64,000 nt of DNA from Alphaproteobacteria bacterium. GTDB taxonomy: Bacteria; Pseudomonadota; Alphaproteobacteria; UBA8366; Aestuariispiraceae. Made by a program: the position numbers and the translations under genes. Location: contig JANSXE010000012.1 in assembly GCA_024743195.1 (NCBI GenBank), positions 62,001 to 126,000 on the forward strand, given 5' to 3'. Under the pieces are notes generated by a model, which was not told the DNA's origin, searched no databases, and saw only the letters and a program-made list of their open reading frames with translations. Position 1 is the first letter of the stretch. Every line of letters begins with the position of its first letter. Below are positions 1 to 9,378 of the stretch, piece after piece.

Positions 1-2
1 CG

Positions 3-110
3 GACGACCAGGACCGCCGCTCGGTCAACATCCAGCGCACGGTCAAGGGCTCCGTCTTCCTCTCCGACTTCGCCGACCTCGTCGTCGACAGCGGCCGCCG
101 GGCTGGTTGA
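3..110 (+). CDS. C-terminal end of an unknown protein (partial, 5' end outside window)
   Basis: Reading the third frame from base 3 gives 35 residues ending in ...DFADLVVDSGRRAG followed by TGA at 108-110. The codon choice is GC-rich like the core genes, and the frame stops immediately before the AT-rich repeat cluster, so this is probably the true end of a chromosomal gene whose start lies left of the window. The fragment is too short to assign to a family. It could also be an unused frame. Confidence 0.4.
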   Translation, partial: DDQDRRSVNIQRTVKGSVFLSDFADLVVDSGRRAG

Positions 111-140
111 TCGGGGTCGGTCCGTTCGTCTTCATTTTTC

Positions 141-433
141 GGGGACACAATACTTTTCATTTTTCGGGTACACAATACTTTTTGTTTTCGGGGACACAAT
201 ACTTTTTGCGTATTCGTCTTTATTCGCATTTTTCGGGGACACAATACTTTTTGCGTATTCGTCTTTATTCGGGGACACAATACTTCGTCTTTATTCGGGG
301 ACACAATACTTTTTTCGTATTCGGGGACACAGTACTAATTATCCGGGTCGGAGCACTCAGAGAAAAAAGTATTGTGTCCCCGAAAAACACCGAAAAAAAG
401 TATTGTGTCCCCGGAAAAAAACATTGTGTCCCC
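141..433. repeat. Cluster of ten GGGGACACAATACTTTTT-type repeats, seven direct then three inverted
   Basis: Copies of GGGGACACAATACTTTTT begin near 141, 166 (GGGT variant), 190, 235, 271, 297 and 323 (variant ending AGTACT). The reverse complement occurs at 364-381, 395-412 and 415-433. A 36 bp unit made of the motif plus GCGTATTCGTCTTTATTC is duplicated exactly at 190-225 and 235-270. The stretch is strikingly AT-rich against its surroundings. The opposing orientations meet around 340-360, so a transcript could fold into alternative long hairpins. No credible gene is present; the frames crossing it give only repetitive peptides. From memory, similar ACACAAT motifs lie beside Y1/IS200-like (REP-associated) transposase genes in other genomes, but no such gene is visible here. 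Confidence 0.9.
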
Positions 434-485
434 GGAAAAGAAGCAGGCGCCGGTGCGGGCGGTCCGCGCCGGCCGGGATGGCCGC

Positions 486-935
486 TCAGCCGGTCGAGTC
501 CGTCGCGTCTTCGGGGAAGATCAGGGCGCCGTCGGGCGCGATCGACACGAAGGGGTTGTAGGCCGCTTCCCAGAGGAAGCCGTCGGGATCGGCGAAGTAG
601 CCGGAGTAGCCGCCCCAGAAGACCTCTTGCGCCGGTTTCACAATCACGGCGCCGGCGCGCTGCGCCTGGTCCAAGACCCGATCCACCTCTTCCTTGGACC
701 GGGTGCAGTAGGCGAGGCTGAAGCCCCGGAAGGACGAGCGGTCGGCCGCCACGCAGGCGTCTTCGGCCAATGCGTCGTGCGGGTAGAGCGCGAGCGCGAT
801 CCCGTTCAGGCGCAGGAACAGGATGCTCTCTGTGCTGGACGGCGCCTTGGGCCATCCGAGGCCCCCGACATAGAACGTCTCCGCCCGTTTCAGGTCGCGA
901 ACGCCCAGCGTGACGATGCTCAACCGCGGCTCCAA
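486..935 (-). CDS. VOC family (glyoxalase/bleomycin-resistance fold) protein
   Basis: This 149-residue protein has the single vicinal-oxygen-chelate module expected of small glyoxalase-like proteins: an N-terminal strand SIVTLGVRDLKRAETFY and a C-terminal GYFADPDGFLWE, the usual motif carrying the second half of the metal site. The substrate is unknown; members include lactoylglutathione lyases, dioxygenases and drug-binding proteins. The start is taken as TTG because AGAGGAGG lies 7 nt upstream (about 943-950), a near-perfect ribosome binding site with no ATG nearby. It stands alone downstream of the yej operon on the same strand, about 40 nt after yejF, so weak cotranscription is possible. 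Confidence 0.85.
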   Translation of the reverse strand: MEPRLSIVTLGVRDLKRAETFYVGGLGWPKAPSSTESILFLRLNGIALALYPHDALAEDACVAADRSSFRGFSLAYCTRSKEEVDRVLDQAQRAGAVIVKPAQEVFWGGYSGYFADPDGFLWEAAYNPFVSIAPDGALIFPEDATDSTG

Positions 936-978
936 GGCTCGCCTCCTCTTTCTACCGGGTCCCGGCCAGTCGTCGGCC

Positions 979-2628
979 TCACACCCCGACGACGCCGCCT
1001 TCCACCGCTTCGAGGTCGAAGGCGGCGGCCATCAGGGCCTTGGTGTAGTCGGCCTGGGGGCTGTCGAAGATGCGCGCCGCCGGGCCGGCCTCGACCACCT
1101 TGCCGTCCTTCAGCACCAGCACCTCGTCGGCCATGGCGCGCACGACCTTGAGATCGTGGCTGATGAAGAGATAGGCGAGCTTGTGGCGCGCCTGCAGATC
1201 GCGCAGCAGATCGACGATCTGCGCCTGCACCGACATGTCGAGCGCGCTCGTCGGCTCGTCCAGCACGACGAAGCGGGGCTTGAGCACCATCGCGCGCGCG
1301 ATCGCGATGCGCTGGCGCTGCCCGCCGGAGAATTCGTGCGGGTAGCGGTGGCGCGAGGCCGGGTCGATCTGCACCTCCTCCAGCGCTTCGACCACCAGAC
1401 GGTCGCGCTCGGCGAAGTCGCCCTGGCCGTGCACCACCAGCCCCTCCGCCACGATTTCGGCGACCGAGAGGCGCGGGCTGAGGCTGCCATAGGGGTCCTG
1501 GAAGACGACCTGCATGCGCCGGCGCAGCGCGCGCAGCCGGCGCCCGTCGAGCCGGTCGATCGCCTCCCCGTCGAAGGCGACGCCGCCTTCCGAGTGGATC
1601 AGGCGCAACAGCGCCATGGCGAGCGTCGTCTTGCCGGAGCCGCTCTCCCCCACCACGCCCAGCGTCTGCCCCTCGCGGATGGCGAGCGAGACGCCGTCGA
1701 CCGCCTTGATGTGGTCGACGGTCCGGCGCAGCACGCCCTTTTTGATGGGGAACCAGACCTTCACCCCCTCGCCCTGCATGACCATCGGCGCGTCGGGCGC
1801 GGGCGGGGTCTTGCGGCCCTTGGGCTGGGCGGCCAGCAGCTTCCGGGTGTAGGGGTGCTGCGGCGCGTCGAACAGCGCCCGGGTCTCGCCCTGCTCGACG
1901 ATCTCGCCGTTCTGCATCACGCAGGTGCGCCCCGCCATGCGGCGGACGATCCCCAGATCGTGGGTGATGAACAGGATCGCCATGCCGAAGCGCCGCTGCA
2001 GATCCTTCAAGAGCTTCAGGATCTGCGCCTGGATGGTGACGTCGAGCGCCGTCGTCGGCTCGTCCGCGATCAGGATGTCCGGATCGTTGGCGAGCGCCAT
2101 GGCGATCATCACCCGCTGGCGCTGCCCGCCGGACAACTCGTGCGGATAGGCGTTGAGCCGGCTTTCCGGATTGCGGATGCCGACCAGGTCGAGCAGTTCG
2201 AGGATGCGCGGGCGGGCCTCGTCCCGGCTCATCCCCTTGTGGATCAGGAGCGCCTCGCCGACCTGCTTTTCGATCGTGTGCAGCGGGTTGAGGCTGGTCA
2301 TCGGCTCCTGGAAGATCATGGCGATCTGATTGCCGCGGACCTTGCGCATCGCGTCCTCGGAGGCGCCGACCAATTCCTCGCCCCGATAGCGGATCGAACT
2401 GTCGGCGTCGTGCGCCGCGATCGGATAGGGCAGGAGCTGCAGGATCGAGAGCGCGGTCACCGACTTGCCGGAGCCGCTCTCGCCCACCAGCGCCACCGTC
2501 TCGCCGCGCTTCAGGTCGAAGGAGACCCGGCGCACGGCGGACACGGACTCGCCCTCCTCCGTCCGGAAGGCGACGGAGAGGGTCTTCACCTGCAGCAGCG
2601 GTCCGTCGCTTTCGGGTGAGTCGCTCAT
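979..2628 (-). CDS. yejF: Peptide ABC transporter, duplicated ATP-binding protein YejF
   Basis: The 549-residue protein has two fused ABC ATPase domains. The first has Walker [10 protein letters not shown] near residue 50, signature LSGGQRQRV and Walker [14 protein letters not shown]. The second has GESGSGKTT near residue 330, FSGGQRQRI and [12 protein letters not shown]. Both carry the oligopeptide-type C-terminal extension after the H-loop (FITHD, FISHD). It should power the YejB/YejE channel for uptake of periplasmic peptides; in enteric bacteria the homologous system imports microcin C and contributes to peptide tolerance. It is the last gene of yejABEF, starting 13 nt after the yejE stop. 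All catalytic motifs look intact. Confidence 0.95.
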   Translation of the reverse strand: MSDSPESDGPLLQVKTLSVAFRTEEGESVSAVRRVSFDLKRGETVALVGESGSGKSVTALSILQLLPYPIAAHDADSSIRYRGEELVGASEDAMRKVRGNQIAMIFQEPMTSLNPLHTIEKQVGEALLIHKGMSRDEARPRILELLDLVGIRNPESRLNAYPHELSGGQRQRVMIAMALANDPDILIADEPTTALDVTIQAQILKLLKDLQRRFGMAILFITHDLGIVRRMAGRTCVMQNGEIVEQGETRALFDAPQHPYTRKLLAAQPKGRKTPPAPDAPMVMQGEGVKVWFPIKKGVLRRTVDHIKAVDGVSLAIREGQTLGVVGESGSGKTTLAMALLRLIHSEGGVAFDGEAIDRLDGRRLRALRRRMQVVFQDPYGSLSPRLSVAEIVAEGLVVHGQGDFAERDRLVVEALEEVQIDPASRHRYPHEFSGGQRQRIAIARAMVLKPRFVVLDEPTSALDMSVQAQIVDLLRDLQARHKLAYLFISHDLKVVRAMADEVLVLKDGKVVEAGPAARIFDSPQADYTKALMAAAFDLEAVEGGVVGV

Positions 2629-2641
2629 GAGGCGTCCTGTC

Positions 2642-3748
2642 CTACACCATGGTCTTGCGCGGGTCGAACGCGTCGCGCGCCGCCTCGCCGATGAAGATCA
2701 GCAGCGTCAGCATGCCGCCGATCACGAAAAAGCCGGTGAGGCCGAGCCACGGGGCCTGCAGGTTCTCCTTGCCCTGCTTCAGCAGTTCGCCCAGAGAGGC
2801 CGATCCCGGCGGCAGCCCGAAGCCGATGAAGTCGAGCGCCGTCAGCGTCGTCACCGACCCCGTCGCGATGAAGGGCAGGAAGGTGATGGTCGCCACCATC
2901 GCGTTGGGCAGCACATGGCGCACCATGATGACCGCGTCGGAGACGCCGAGCGCCTTGGCGGCGCGCACATAATCGAAATTGCGCGCGCGCAGGGTCTCCG
3001 CCCGCACGAGGCCCACCAGCGTCGGCCAACTGAATAGCAGCATCAGCCCCAACAGCCACCAGAAGTTCGGCTGCACGATGGAGGCGAGGATGATCAGCAT
3101 GAACAGCTCCGGCAGGCCGTTCCAGACCTCGATCGCGCGCTGGCCGATCAGGTCGGTCAGCCCCCCGAAATAGCCCTGCATCAGCCCGATCATCACCCCG
3201 ACGACGGAGCTGAAGAGCGTCAGCGCCAGCCCGAACAGCACCGAGATGCGGAAGCCGTAGATCGTCCGCGCGACCACGTCGCGCGCCTGATCGTCGGTGC
3301 CGAGCCAATGGGTCGCGTCCGGCGGCGTCGGCGCCGGGGCGTTCAGATTGTAGGAGGGGTTGCGGTAGCTGTAGGGGATCAGGGGCCAGACCATCCAGCC
3401 CTTCTCCTCGATCAGCGCCTGCACCTCCGGGTCGGTGTAGACCGCCTCGGTCTCGAAGAAGCCGCCATATTCGGTCTCGGCGACGGCCTCGACGACCGGG
3501 AAGAAGAGGCGGCCGTCATACTGCACGATCAAGGGCTTGTCGTTGGCGATGAACTCCGCGAACAGCGAGAGTGCGAACAGGATCACGAAGATCCACAAGG
3601 ACCAGTAGCCGCGCCGGTTCTTCTTGAAGCGCTCGATCCGCCGGCGGGTCAGCGGCGTGATGCGCAGGCCGAGGAAGCGGTCCGGGCGGATCGGCGTCCC
3701 GGCGGCGTGAGGGGGCGCGGTCCGGCTGTCGGAGGCGGGGACGGACAT
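2642..3748 (-). CDS. yejE: Peptide ABC transporter permease YejE
   Basis: A 368-residue inner-membrane permease of the DppC/OppC type. It has an N-terminal cytoplasmic segment, a first membrane helix near residues 50-70, a periplasmic loop containing the THWLGTDDQARDV motif typical of this family, and then a core of about five helices. The ATPase-coupling EAA loop reads EtLrArnfdYVrAAkAlGVSD near residues 250-270. It pairs with YejB to form the transmembrane channel. It lies 4 nt after the yejB stop and just before yejF, so it is clearly cotranscribed. Length matches the E. coli family member with its long N-terminus. Confidence 0.95.
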   Translation of the reverse strand: MSVPASDSRTAPPHAAGTPIRPDRFLGLRITPLTRRRIERFKKNRRGYWSLWIFVILFALSLFAEFIANDKPLIVQYDGRLFFPVVEAVAETEYGGFFETEAVYTDPEVQALIEEKGWMVWPLIPYSYRNPSYNLNAPAPTPPDATHWLGTDDQARDVVARTIYGFRISVLFGLALTLFSSVVGVMIGLMQGYFGGLTDLIGQRAIEVWNGLPELFMLIILASIVQPNFWWLLGLMLLFSWPTLVGLVRAETLRARNFDYVRAAKALGVSDAVIMVRHVLPNAMVATITFLPFIATGSVTTLTALDFIGFGLPPGSASLGELLKQGKENLQAPWLGLTGFFVIGGMLTLLIFIGEAARDAFDPRKTMV

Positions 3749-3752
3749 AGCC

Positions 3753-4865
3753 TCAGCCCTCCCGCCGCTCGAAGTCGATGCGGGGATCGACGAAGGTGTA
3801 GGTGATGTCGCTCACGAGATTGAGCAGCAGTCCGATCAGCGTGAAGATGTAGAGGGTCGCGAACATCACCGGATAGTCCCGGTTGAGCGCCGCTTCGAAG
3901 CCGAGCAGCCCGAGCCCGTCGAGCGAGAAGATCACCTCGATCAAGAGCGCGCCGGTGAACAGCACCCGGATGAAGGCGCTGGGGAAGCCGGCGATCACGA
4001 TCAGCATGGCGTTGCGGAAGACGTGGCCGTAGAGCACCCGGTTCTGCGCCAGCCCCTTGGCGCGCGCGGTGATCACGTACTGCTTGTTGATCTCCTCCAG
4101 GAAGCTGTTCTTGGTCAGCATGGTGAGCGCCGTGAACATGCCCACCATCATGGCGAAGAGCGGCAGCGCCAGATGCCAGAAATAGTCCAGGATGCGCATC
4201 GGCCAGCTCAGCTCGTGCCAATTGTCCGACACCAAGCCGCGCAGCGGGAACCAGTCGAGATAGCTGCCGCCCGCGAACAGCACGATCAGCAGCACCGCGA
4301 ACAGGAAGTTCGGGATGGCGTAGCCGACGATCAGCACGCCCGAGGTCCAGACGTCGAACGGCTCGCCGTCGCTCACCGCCTTGCGGATGCCGAGCGGGAT
4401 CGAGACCAGATAGGTCAGGATCGTCGTCCACAGCCCGAGCGAGATCGAGACCGGCATCTTGTCGATCACCAGTTGGATGACGCTGCGGTCCTGGAAATAG
4501 CTCTCCCCGAAATCGAAGGTCAGATAGGAGCCCAGCATGTCGAAATAGCGCACATGCAGCGGCTGGTCGAAGCCGAACTCGCGCTCCAGCTCGGCGATGA
4601 ACTCCGGGTCCAGGCCGCGGCTGCCGCGGGTGTCGCCGCTGCGCTCGCCGCCGTTCGGGCCCGCCCCCTGGCCCGCAACCGGGGCGACGTCGCCCGCCTG
4701 GCCCGAGACGCGGCTGAGCGCGCCCGCCGCCTCGCCCTTCAGCTCCGCGATCAGCCGGTCGATCGGCCCGCCGGGCGCGGTCTGGATGATGGCGAAATTG
4801 ATCGTCAGAATGGCGAGCAGCGTCGGGATGATCAGCAGCAGACGCCGGACGATGTAGGCGAGCAT
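3753..4865 (-). CDS. yejB: Peptide ABC transporter permease YejB
   Basis: A 370-residue DppB/OppB-type permease. The first helix [20 protein letters not shown] is followed by the family's APGGP motif. A long low-complexity periplasmic loop (about residues 45-90, rich in G, A and S) ends in [18 protein letters not shown], an arrangement also found in E. coli YejB, so it is not an insertion specific to this organism. The EAA-type coupling loop [20 protein letters not shown] lies near residue 245. It forms the channel with YejE. The gene follows yejA by about 60 nt. Confidence 0.95.
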   Translation of the reverse strand: MLAYIVRRLLLIIPTLLAILTINFAIIQTAPGGPIDRLIAELKGEAAGALSRVSGQAGDVAPVAGQGAGPNGGERSGDTRGSRGLDPEFIAELEREFGFDQPLHVRYFDMLGSYLTFDFGESYFQDRSVIQLVIDKMPVSISLGLWTTILTYLVSIPLGIRKAVSDGEPFDVWTSGVLIVGYAIPNFLFAVLLIVLFAGGSYLDWFPLRGLVSDNWHELSWPMRILDYFWHLALPLFAMMVGMFTALTMLTKNSFLEEINKQYVITARAKGLAQNRVLYGHVFRNAMLIVIAGFPSAFIRVLFTGALLIEVIFSLDGLGLLGFEAALNRDYPVMFATLYIFTLIGLLLNLVSDITYTFVDPRIDFERREG

Positions 4866-4925
4866 CTTGGGCCCCGATCCTTCCGCCTGTCCTGTGCCGC
4901 CGCGCCGACGCCGCTCGACGTCGGA

Positions 4926-6794
4926 TCAGTCCCCGCGCGTCAGCGCCGCGTCCCTGTCGGCGTCGATCCACCAGACGTCGGTCGAGACGCCCATCATCGG
5001 AATCTCCTCCGGCACGCCGAAGCGGTCCCAATAGGCGATCCGGTCCGTCTCGATATGATACATCGGGATCATATAGAAGCCCCAGAGCAGCGCACGGTCC
5101 AGCGCGCGGGTGCGCGCCACCAGCGTCTCGCGATCCGGCGAGGCGATCAAGGCCTCGATCAACCTGTCGATCGCGGGATCGCTGATCCCGGCGATGTTGC
5201 GGCTGCCCGGGCGTTCGGCGGCTTCGGAGCCCCAATACTCGCGCTGCTCGTTGCCGGGGCTGTGCGACTGGCCCCAGCCGCCGACCACGACGTCGAAATC
5301 GTAGCTTTCCAGCCGGTTCTCGTACTGGGCGTCGTCGACCACGCGGATCTCCACCTCGCCGCCGAGCCGCTCGACCGAGCGCTCCAGCGACTGGGTGTGC
5401 GGCACGAACAGTTCCGAGCGCAGCAGGATCTCGAAGGCGAAGGGCGCGCCGGTTTCGGCGTTCACAAGCTTGCGGTCGCGCACCTCCCAGCCCGCCTGCT
5501 TCAGAAGCGCGAGCGCGCTGCGCAGATTGCCGCGGTTGCCGCCGCTGCCGTCGGTCGCGGGCGGGACGTAGTCTTCCGTGAAGACCCGCGGCGGAAGCTG
5601 GGCGCGCAGCGGCTCCAGAACCTCCAACTCCGCAGGCCCCGGGGTCCCGTCGGCCTCCAGCACGGAATTGTCGAAGAAGCTGTCGGTGCGCACATAGGCG
5701 TCGTACATGATGGTCTTGTTGACCCACTCGAAATCCCAGAGATAGGTCAGCGCCTCGCGCACCAGCGGGTCCTGGAACAGGGGCCGGCGCAGATTGAAGA
5801 CATAGGCCTGCATCGGCGAGACGCGGCCATGCTCGAACTCGCGCTTGATCAGCCGCCCGTCGCGCACCGCCGGCGTGTCGTAGGCGGTCGCCCAGAAGCG
5901 CGCCGAATTCTCGGAGCGCAAATCCAGATCGCCGGCTTTCAAGGCCTCCAGCGCCACGATGGGATCGCGGAAATACTGGATCACGCGGCGGTCGAAATTG
6001 TCGTGGCCGCGATTGACCGGCAGGTCGGCGCCCCAATAGTCCTCGACCCGCTCCAACGTGATCGACTTGCCGGCGTCGACCCGCCCGATGCGATAGGGGC
6101 CGGAGCCGAGCGGCGGCTCCAACGTGGTCGATTCGAAGTCGCGCTCCGCCCAGTAGTGCTTCGGCAGGACGGGAACCTGCCCCAGGATCACCGGCATCTC
6201 GCGGTTGAGGCCGGGCGCCAGGCGGAACTGCACCGTCAGATCGTCGAGCGCGACGACCTCCTCCACCGAGCGGTAATAGTAGCGATAGAAGGGCCGGCCG
6301 CTCTCCTTCAGCGTCTGGAAGCTCCAGACCACGTCGTCGGCGCGCACCGGCTCGCCGTCGTGGAAGCGGGCTTCCTCGCGCAGACCGAAGGTGATGACGC
6401 GCTCGTCCTCCGAGACCGACAGCCATTCGGCCAGCAGACCGTACTCGCTGTTCGGCTCGTCCAGCGACTGCTTCATCAGCGTATCGTAGATCGAGCCCGA
6501 TCCGGAGGCCGGAGAGCCCTTGATGATGAAGGGGTTGAGGCTGTCGAAGGTGCCGAGCGCGAGCTGCGTCACCGTCCCGCCCTTCGGCGCGTCCGGATTG
6601 ACGTAGTCGAAATGGGTGAAGTCCGGGCCGTATTTCAGGTCGCCGTGGATGGCGAAGCCGTGGCTGCGTTCGCCCGGCGCGACGCTCTCCGCGGCGGCGG
6701 CCGGTCCGGCCCCGAGTCCCCCTAGTCCGGCGCCCGCCGCCCAGGCGATCATGAAGGCGGCGGCGGCCGGCGCGAATGCGCGGCGTGTCGGCAT
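4926..6794 (-). CDS. yejA: Periplasmic peptide-binding protein YejA (SBP_bac_5 family)
   Basis: The ATG at 6794 is chosen because GGGAG sits 5 nt upstream; an in-frame start 36 nt earlier lacks one. The 622-residue product begins MPTRRAFAPAAAAFMIAW and has an alanine-rich signal peptide ending near PAAAAES. The mature protein is a cluster C extracellular solute-binding protein: DLKYGPDFTHFDYVNPDAPKGG is the YejA signature, and FNLRRPLFQDPLVREALTY is the conserved strand of oligopeptide binders. It captures peptides and delivers them to YejBE. It is the first gene of the operon, so its upstream region, 6795-6978, should hold the yej promoter. Confidence 0.94.
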   Translation of the reverse strand: MPTRRAFAPAAAAFMIAWAAGAGLGGLGAGPAAAAESVAPGERSHGFAIHGDLKYGPDFTHFDYVNPDAPKGGTVTQLALGTFDSLNPFIIKGSPASGSGSIYDTLMKQSLDEPNSEYGLLAEWLSVSEDERVITFGLREEARFHDGEPVRADDVVWSFQTLKESGRPFYRYYYRSVEEVVALDDLTVQFRLAPGLNREMPVILGQVPVLPKHYWAERDFESTTLEPPLGSGPYRIGRVDAGKSITLERVEDYWGADLPVNRGHDNFDRRVIQYFRDPIVALEALKAGDLDLRSENSARFWATAYDTPAVRDGRLIKREFEHGRVSPMQAYVFNLRRPLFQDPLVREALTYLWDFEWVNKTIMYDAYVRTDSFFDNSVLEADGTPGPAELEVLEPLRAQLPPRVFTEDYVPPATDGSGGNRGNLRSALALLKQAGWEVRDRKLVNAETGAPFAFEILLRSELFVPHTQSLERSVERLGGEVEIRVVDDAQYENRLESYDFDVVVGGWGQSHSPGNEQREYWGSEAAERPGSRNIAGISDPAIDRLIEALIASPDRETLVARTRALDRALLWGFYMIPMYHIETDRIAYWDRFGVPEEIPMMGVSTDVWWIDADRDAALTRGD

Positions 6795-6978
6795 AACGTC
6801 TCCCGTTTCGATCCGGCGGGCGGCCGCCATAGGCGGCGCCTGCGGGAAGCCCCTGACGCGCCGGTCGCCCTTGTCGCGGATGGGGGGCCGGCGTCTTCAC
6901 GCTGGCAAGAAGATGGGCGCTCAGCGCCCGCGGCTCAAGGGCGATCGCGTCGACCGCGCCGGCCGGGCGCGGTCCAGG

Positions 6979-7767
6979 TCAGCCGCGTTCCAGAAGCCCG
7001 CGCGCCGCGACGTTCAGGGCCGGCGTGGCGGCCGCGACCAGCGTTCCGTCCGAGCGGATCGTCAGCGGCTCGCCGCGCCAATCGCTGACCGCGCCGCCCG
7101 CGCCCTCGACGATCGGCGCCAGCGCGCAGAAGTCGTAGGGCTGCAACGCCGCTTCGACCACCAGGTCCGCCCAGCCGCAGGCCAGCAGCCCGTAGGCGTA
7201 GCAGTCCCCGCCGAAGCGGGTGCGGCGCACGGCGCCGGCCAGCCGGTCGAAATCCGCCCGGCGGTCGATCGCCTCGAACATGGAGGGGTGGGTGGCGTAA
7301 AGCGTGGCGCGCTCCGGCGCCTCGCAGCCGCTGGTGCGCGCCGCCGCGCCCTGGAAGGTCGTCGGCCGGCCGGCGGCGCCGACCCAGCGTTCCTCCAGGA
7401 TCGGCTGATCGATGATTCCGACGATCGGGACGCCGTCGCGGCAGGCGGCGATCAGGGTTCCGAAAATCGGCATTCCGGTGATGAAGGCCTGGGTGCCGTC
7501 GATCGGGTCCAGCACCCACACGATGTCGGCGTCGGCGCGCACCGCGCCATGCTCTTCGCCGATGATCCCGTGCTCGGGAAAGTGCGCCTCGATGAGGGCG
7601 CGCATCTCCGTCTCGATCTCCCGGTCGGCGATGGTGACGGGGCTCTCGTCGGCCTTCTCGATGATGTCGAGCGGTTGGCGGAAATAGCGCTTCGCGACGG
7701 GCCGCGCCGCATCCGCCAGCGCATGCGCCAGATCGACCAGACGCTGCGGAGCGGCCTCGTCAGTCAT
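6979..7767 (-). CDS. hisN: Inositol-monophosphatase-fold phosphatase, probably histidinol-phosphatase HisN
   Basis: The 262-residue protein has the metal-binding motifs of the inositol monophosphatase superfamily: GEEHG near residue 71, the central WVLDPIDGTQAF near residue 85, and the C-terminal CALAPIVEGAGGAVSDWRG. The T-Q-A-F variant of the DGT motif and the overall length resemble the HisN type used by alphaproteobacteria for the penultimate step of histidine synthesis (histidinol phosphate to histidinol). Family members also act on inositol phosphate or PAP, so the substrate is inferred. No other his gene is nearby. It is separated from yejA by about 185 nt and from the cytochrome gene by 30 nt. 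Confidence 0.78.
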   Translation of the reverse strand: MTDEAAPQRLVDLAHALADAARPVAKRYFRQPLDIIEKADESPVTIADREIETEMRALIEAHFPEHGIIGEEHGAVRADADIVWVLDPIDGTQAFITGMPIFGTLIAACRDGVPIVGIIDQPILEERWVGAAGRPTTFQGAAARTSGCEAPERATLYATHPSMFEAIDRRADFDRLAGAVRRTRFGGDCYAYGLLACGWADLVVEAALQPYDFCALAPIVEGAGGAVSDWRGEPLTIRSDGTLVAAATPALNVAARGLLERG

Positions 7768-7797
7768 CGCGGAACGCCGACGCGTCGGTGGGCGTCG

Positions 7798-8352
7798 TCA
7801 CTCGCCCGGAAGCGGCGGCGGATTGCTGGTCATCTGGCGCATGTAGGCGATCAGATCCGCGCGGTCCTGCGTGTCCTTCAGGCCGTTGTAGGACATCTTC
7901 GTGCCCGGGGCCCAGCCCTTCGGATCGTACAGGAACTCGTTCAGCGCCTCATAGGTCCAGACGCCCTCGATTTCCTCCAGCGCGCCGGAGTAGTTGAAGC
8001 CGTCATGTCCGGCGATGTCCATGCCGACGGTGTCGAACAGCACCGGGCCGACCTTGTTGGCGCCGCCCTGCTCGAAGACGTGGCAACCGATGCACTTGCG
8101 CGCGACGCGCTCGCCGGCGGCCGGGTCGGCCGAGGCGAGCAGCGGCAGGATGTCCTCCGGACCGACGGGTTCGGCCGGCGCGTCGTCGGCCGTGGCCATC
8201 GCCGTCTCGCCGGTGGCGATGGTGAAGGCGGGCTGCTCCAACTGCTCGGGAGCGTACAAAATGCCGGAGAGGCTGCCGATCACCATGGCGCCCAACCCCG
8301 CGGTCAGCACCGCACCCGCAACCTTGTTCCAGAACAGCGCGTCTTTCGCCAT
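7798..8352 (-). CDS. cycM: Membrane-anchored class I cytochrome c (CycM type)
   Basis: This 184-residue protein has an uncleaved N-terminal membrane anchor (WNKVAGAVLTAGLGAMVIGSL), an alanine- and proline-rich linker, and a c-type domain with haem-binding CIGCH near residue 97. The axial methionine lies in PGTKMSYNGL near residue 154, and the domain ends LIAYMRQM. Length and arrangement match the membrane-bound cytochrome c552 CycM of rhizobia, which passes electrons from the bc1 complex to cytochrome oxidase. It acts on the periplasmic face of the inner membrane. It is divergent from kdsB; the shared region is 8353-8585. The stop lies 30 nt before hisN, so cotranscription with hisN is possible. 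Confidence 0.85.
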   Translation of the reverse strand: MAKDALFWNKVAGAVLTAGLGAMVIGSLSGILYAPEQLEQPAFTIATGETAMATADDAPAEPVGPEDILPLLASADPAAGERVARKCIGCHVFEQGGANKVGPVLFDTVGMDIAGHDGFNYSGALEEIEGVWTYEALNEFLYDPKGWAPGTKMSYNGLKDTQDRADLIAYMRQMTSNPPPLPGE

Positions 8353-8585
8353 CGACCCGTCCCCGTTTCTTCAACGCCTCGCCGCCGGCTCCCGGCGGCG
8401 GCCTAGAGGCTGGAATTCGCGCGACAATTCACCATTCCGCGCGGGCTTGCGTATATCCCGTCGCTGCGGGTTAATCAACGCCCGCCTGCCCGCTTTCGCA
8501 GGGGCCCGGCTCGGGCTTATGGTCGCAGCCCGCGCCGTCCGCCGCCTTACCCGGATTTGAGGCCGAGACTTGGGAGATCGCCTCC

Positions 8586-9326
8586 ATGCAGCCCGTCATC
8601 GTGATTCCCGCGCGCCTGGGATCCACCCGCCTGCCCGAGAAGGTGCTGGCCGACATCGCCGGCGCGCCGATGATCGTCCAGGTGCTGCGGCGCGCGCTGG
8701 AGTCCGGCGTCGGCCCCGTGCTCGTCGCCGCGGGCGAGGCGGCGATCGTCGACGCCGTCAGGGCGGCCGGCGGGGAGGCGGTGCTGACCGACCCCGATCT
8801 GCCGTCCGGCTCCGACCGCATCCACGCGGCGCTTGAGGCGTGGGACCCCGACCGGCGGTACGACGTGGTCGTGAATGTGCAGGGCGACCTGCCGACGCTC
8901 GACCCCGCGCTGATCCGGGCGGCGCTCGCCCCGCTGGCGGCGGACGACGCCGTCGACATCGCCACCATCGCGGCCGAGATCGTCCGCGAGGAGGAGCGCG
9001 ACAACCCGAATGTCGTGAAAGCGGTCGCGCCGCTCACCCCCGAGCGCCGGATCGCGCGCGCTCTCACCTTCACCCGGGCGACGGCGCCCTGGGGAGACGG
9101 GCCGCTCTACCACCATATCGGGCTCTACGCCTATCGGCGCGCGGCGCTCGACCGCTTCGTGGCGCTGCCGCCGGGCGTGCTGGAGCGGCGCGAGAAGCTG
9201 GAGCAGCTCCGCGCGCTGGAGGCGGGAATGCGCATCGATGTGGCGCTGGTCGACGCGGTCCCGCTCGGCGTCGACGCCCCCGACGATCTGGAGCGCGCCC
9301 GCGCCTTGCTCGCCGCCCGACCCTAA
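8586..9326 (+). CDS. kdsB: 3-deoxy-manno-octulosonate cytidylyltransferase
   Basis: The 246-residue enzyme activates Kdo as CMP-Kdo for lipid A core synthesis, which implies an LPS-bearing outer membrane. It opens with [21 protein letters not shown], the nucleotide-binding signature of the family, followed by [12 protein letters not shown] and [16 protein letters not shown] (usually QGDEP; here DLP). The C-terminal half has [19 protein letters not shown], also diagnostic. Length equals the usual 245-255. A GGGAG lies 11 nt before the ATG. The replacement of the conserved glutamate in QGDEP by leucine is unusual and could affect metal coordination; the rest of the fold looks normal. Confidence 0.93.
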   Translation: MQPVIVIPARLGSTRLPEKVLADIAGAPMIVQVLRRALESGVGPVLVAAGEAAIVDAVRAAGGEAVLTDPDLPSGSDRIHAALEAWDPDRRYDVVVNVQGDLPTLDPALIRAALAPLAADDAVDIATIAAEIVREEERDNPNVVKAVAPLTPERRIARALTFTRATAPWGDGPLYHHIGLYAYRRAALDRFVALPPGVLERREKLEQLRALEAGMRIDVALVDAVPLGVDAPDDLERARALLAARP

Positions 9327-9378
9327 GCGCCGCGCCTCGATCGAACGCCCTTGCCGTCCGTCGCCGAATCACGGCCTT

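Noticed and set aside
141-433. CRISPR array
   Set aside because: Repeat units change orientation, spacing is irregular (24-45 bp between starts), spacers are partly duplicated and no cas gene is nearby.
107-721. Long plus-strand frames through the repeat cluster giving repetitive peptides
   Set aside because: They are translations of the ACACAAT repeats and the GC-rich antisense of the VOC gene; they lack ribosome binding sites and family motifs.
910-2619. Long antisense frames opposite the yej genes and many other core genes
   Set aside because: High-GC codon use keeps the opposite frames open. The sense frames carry complete family motifs; the antisense ones give low-complexity His/Arg/Asp-rich products.
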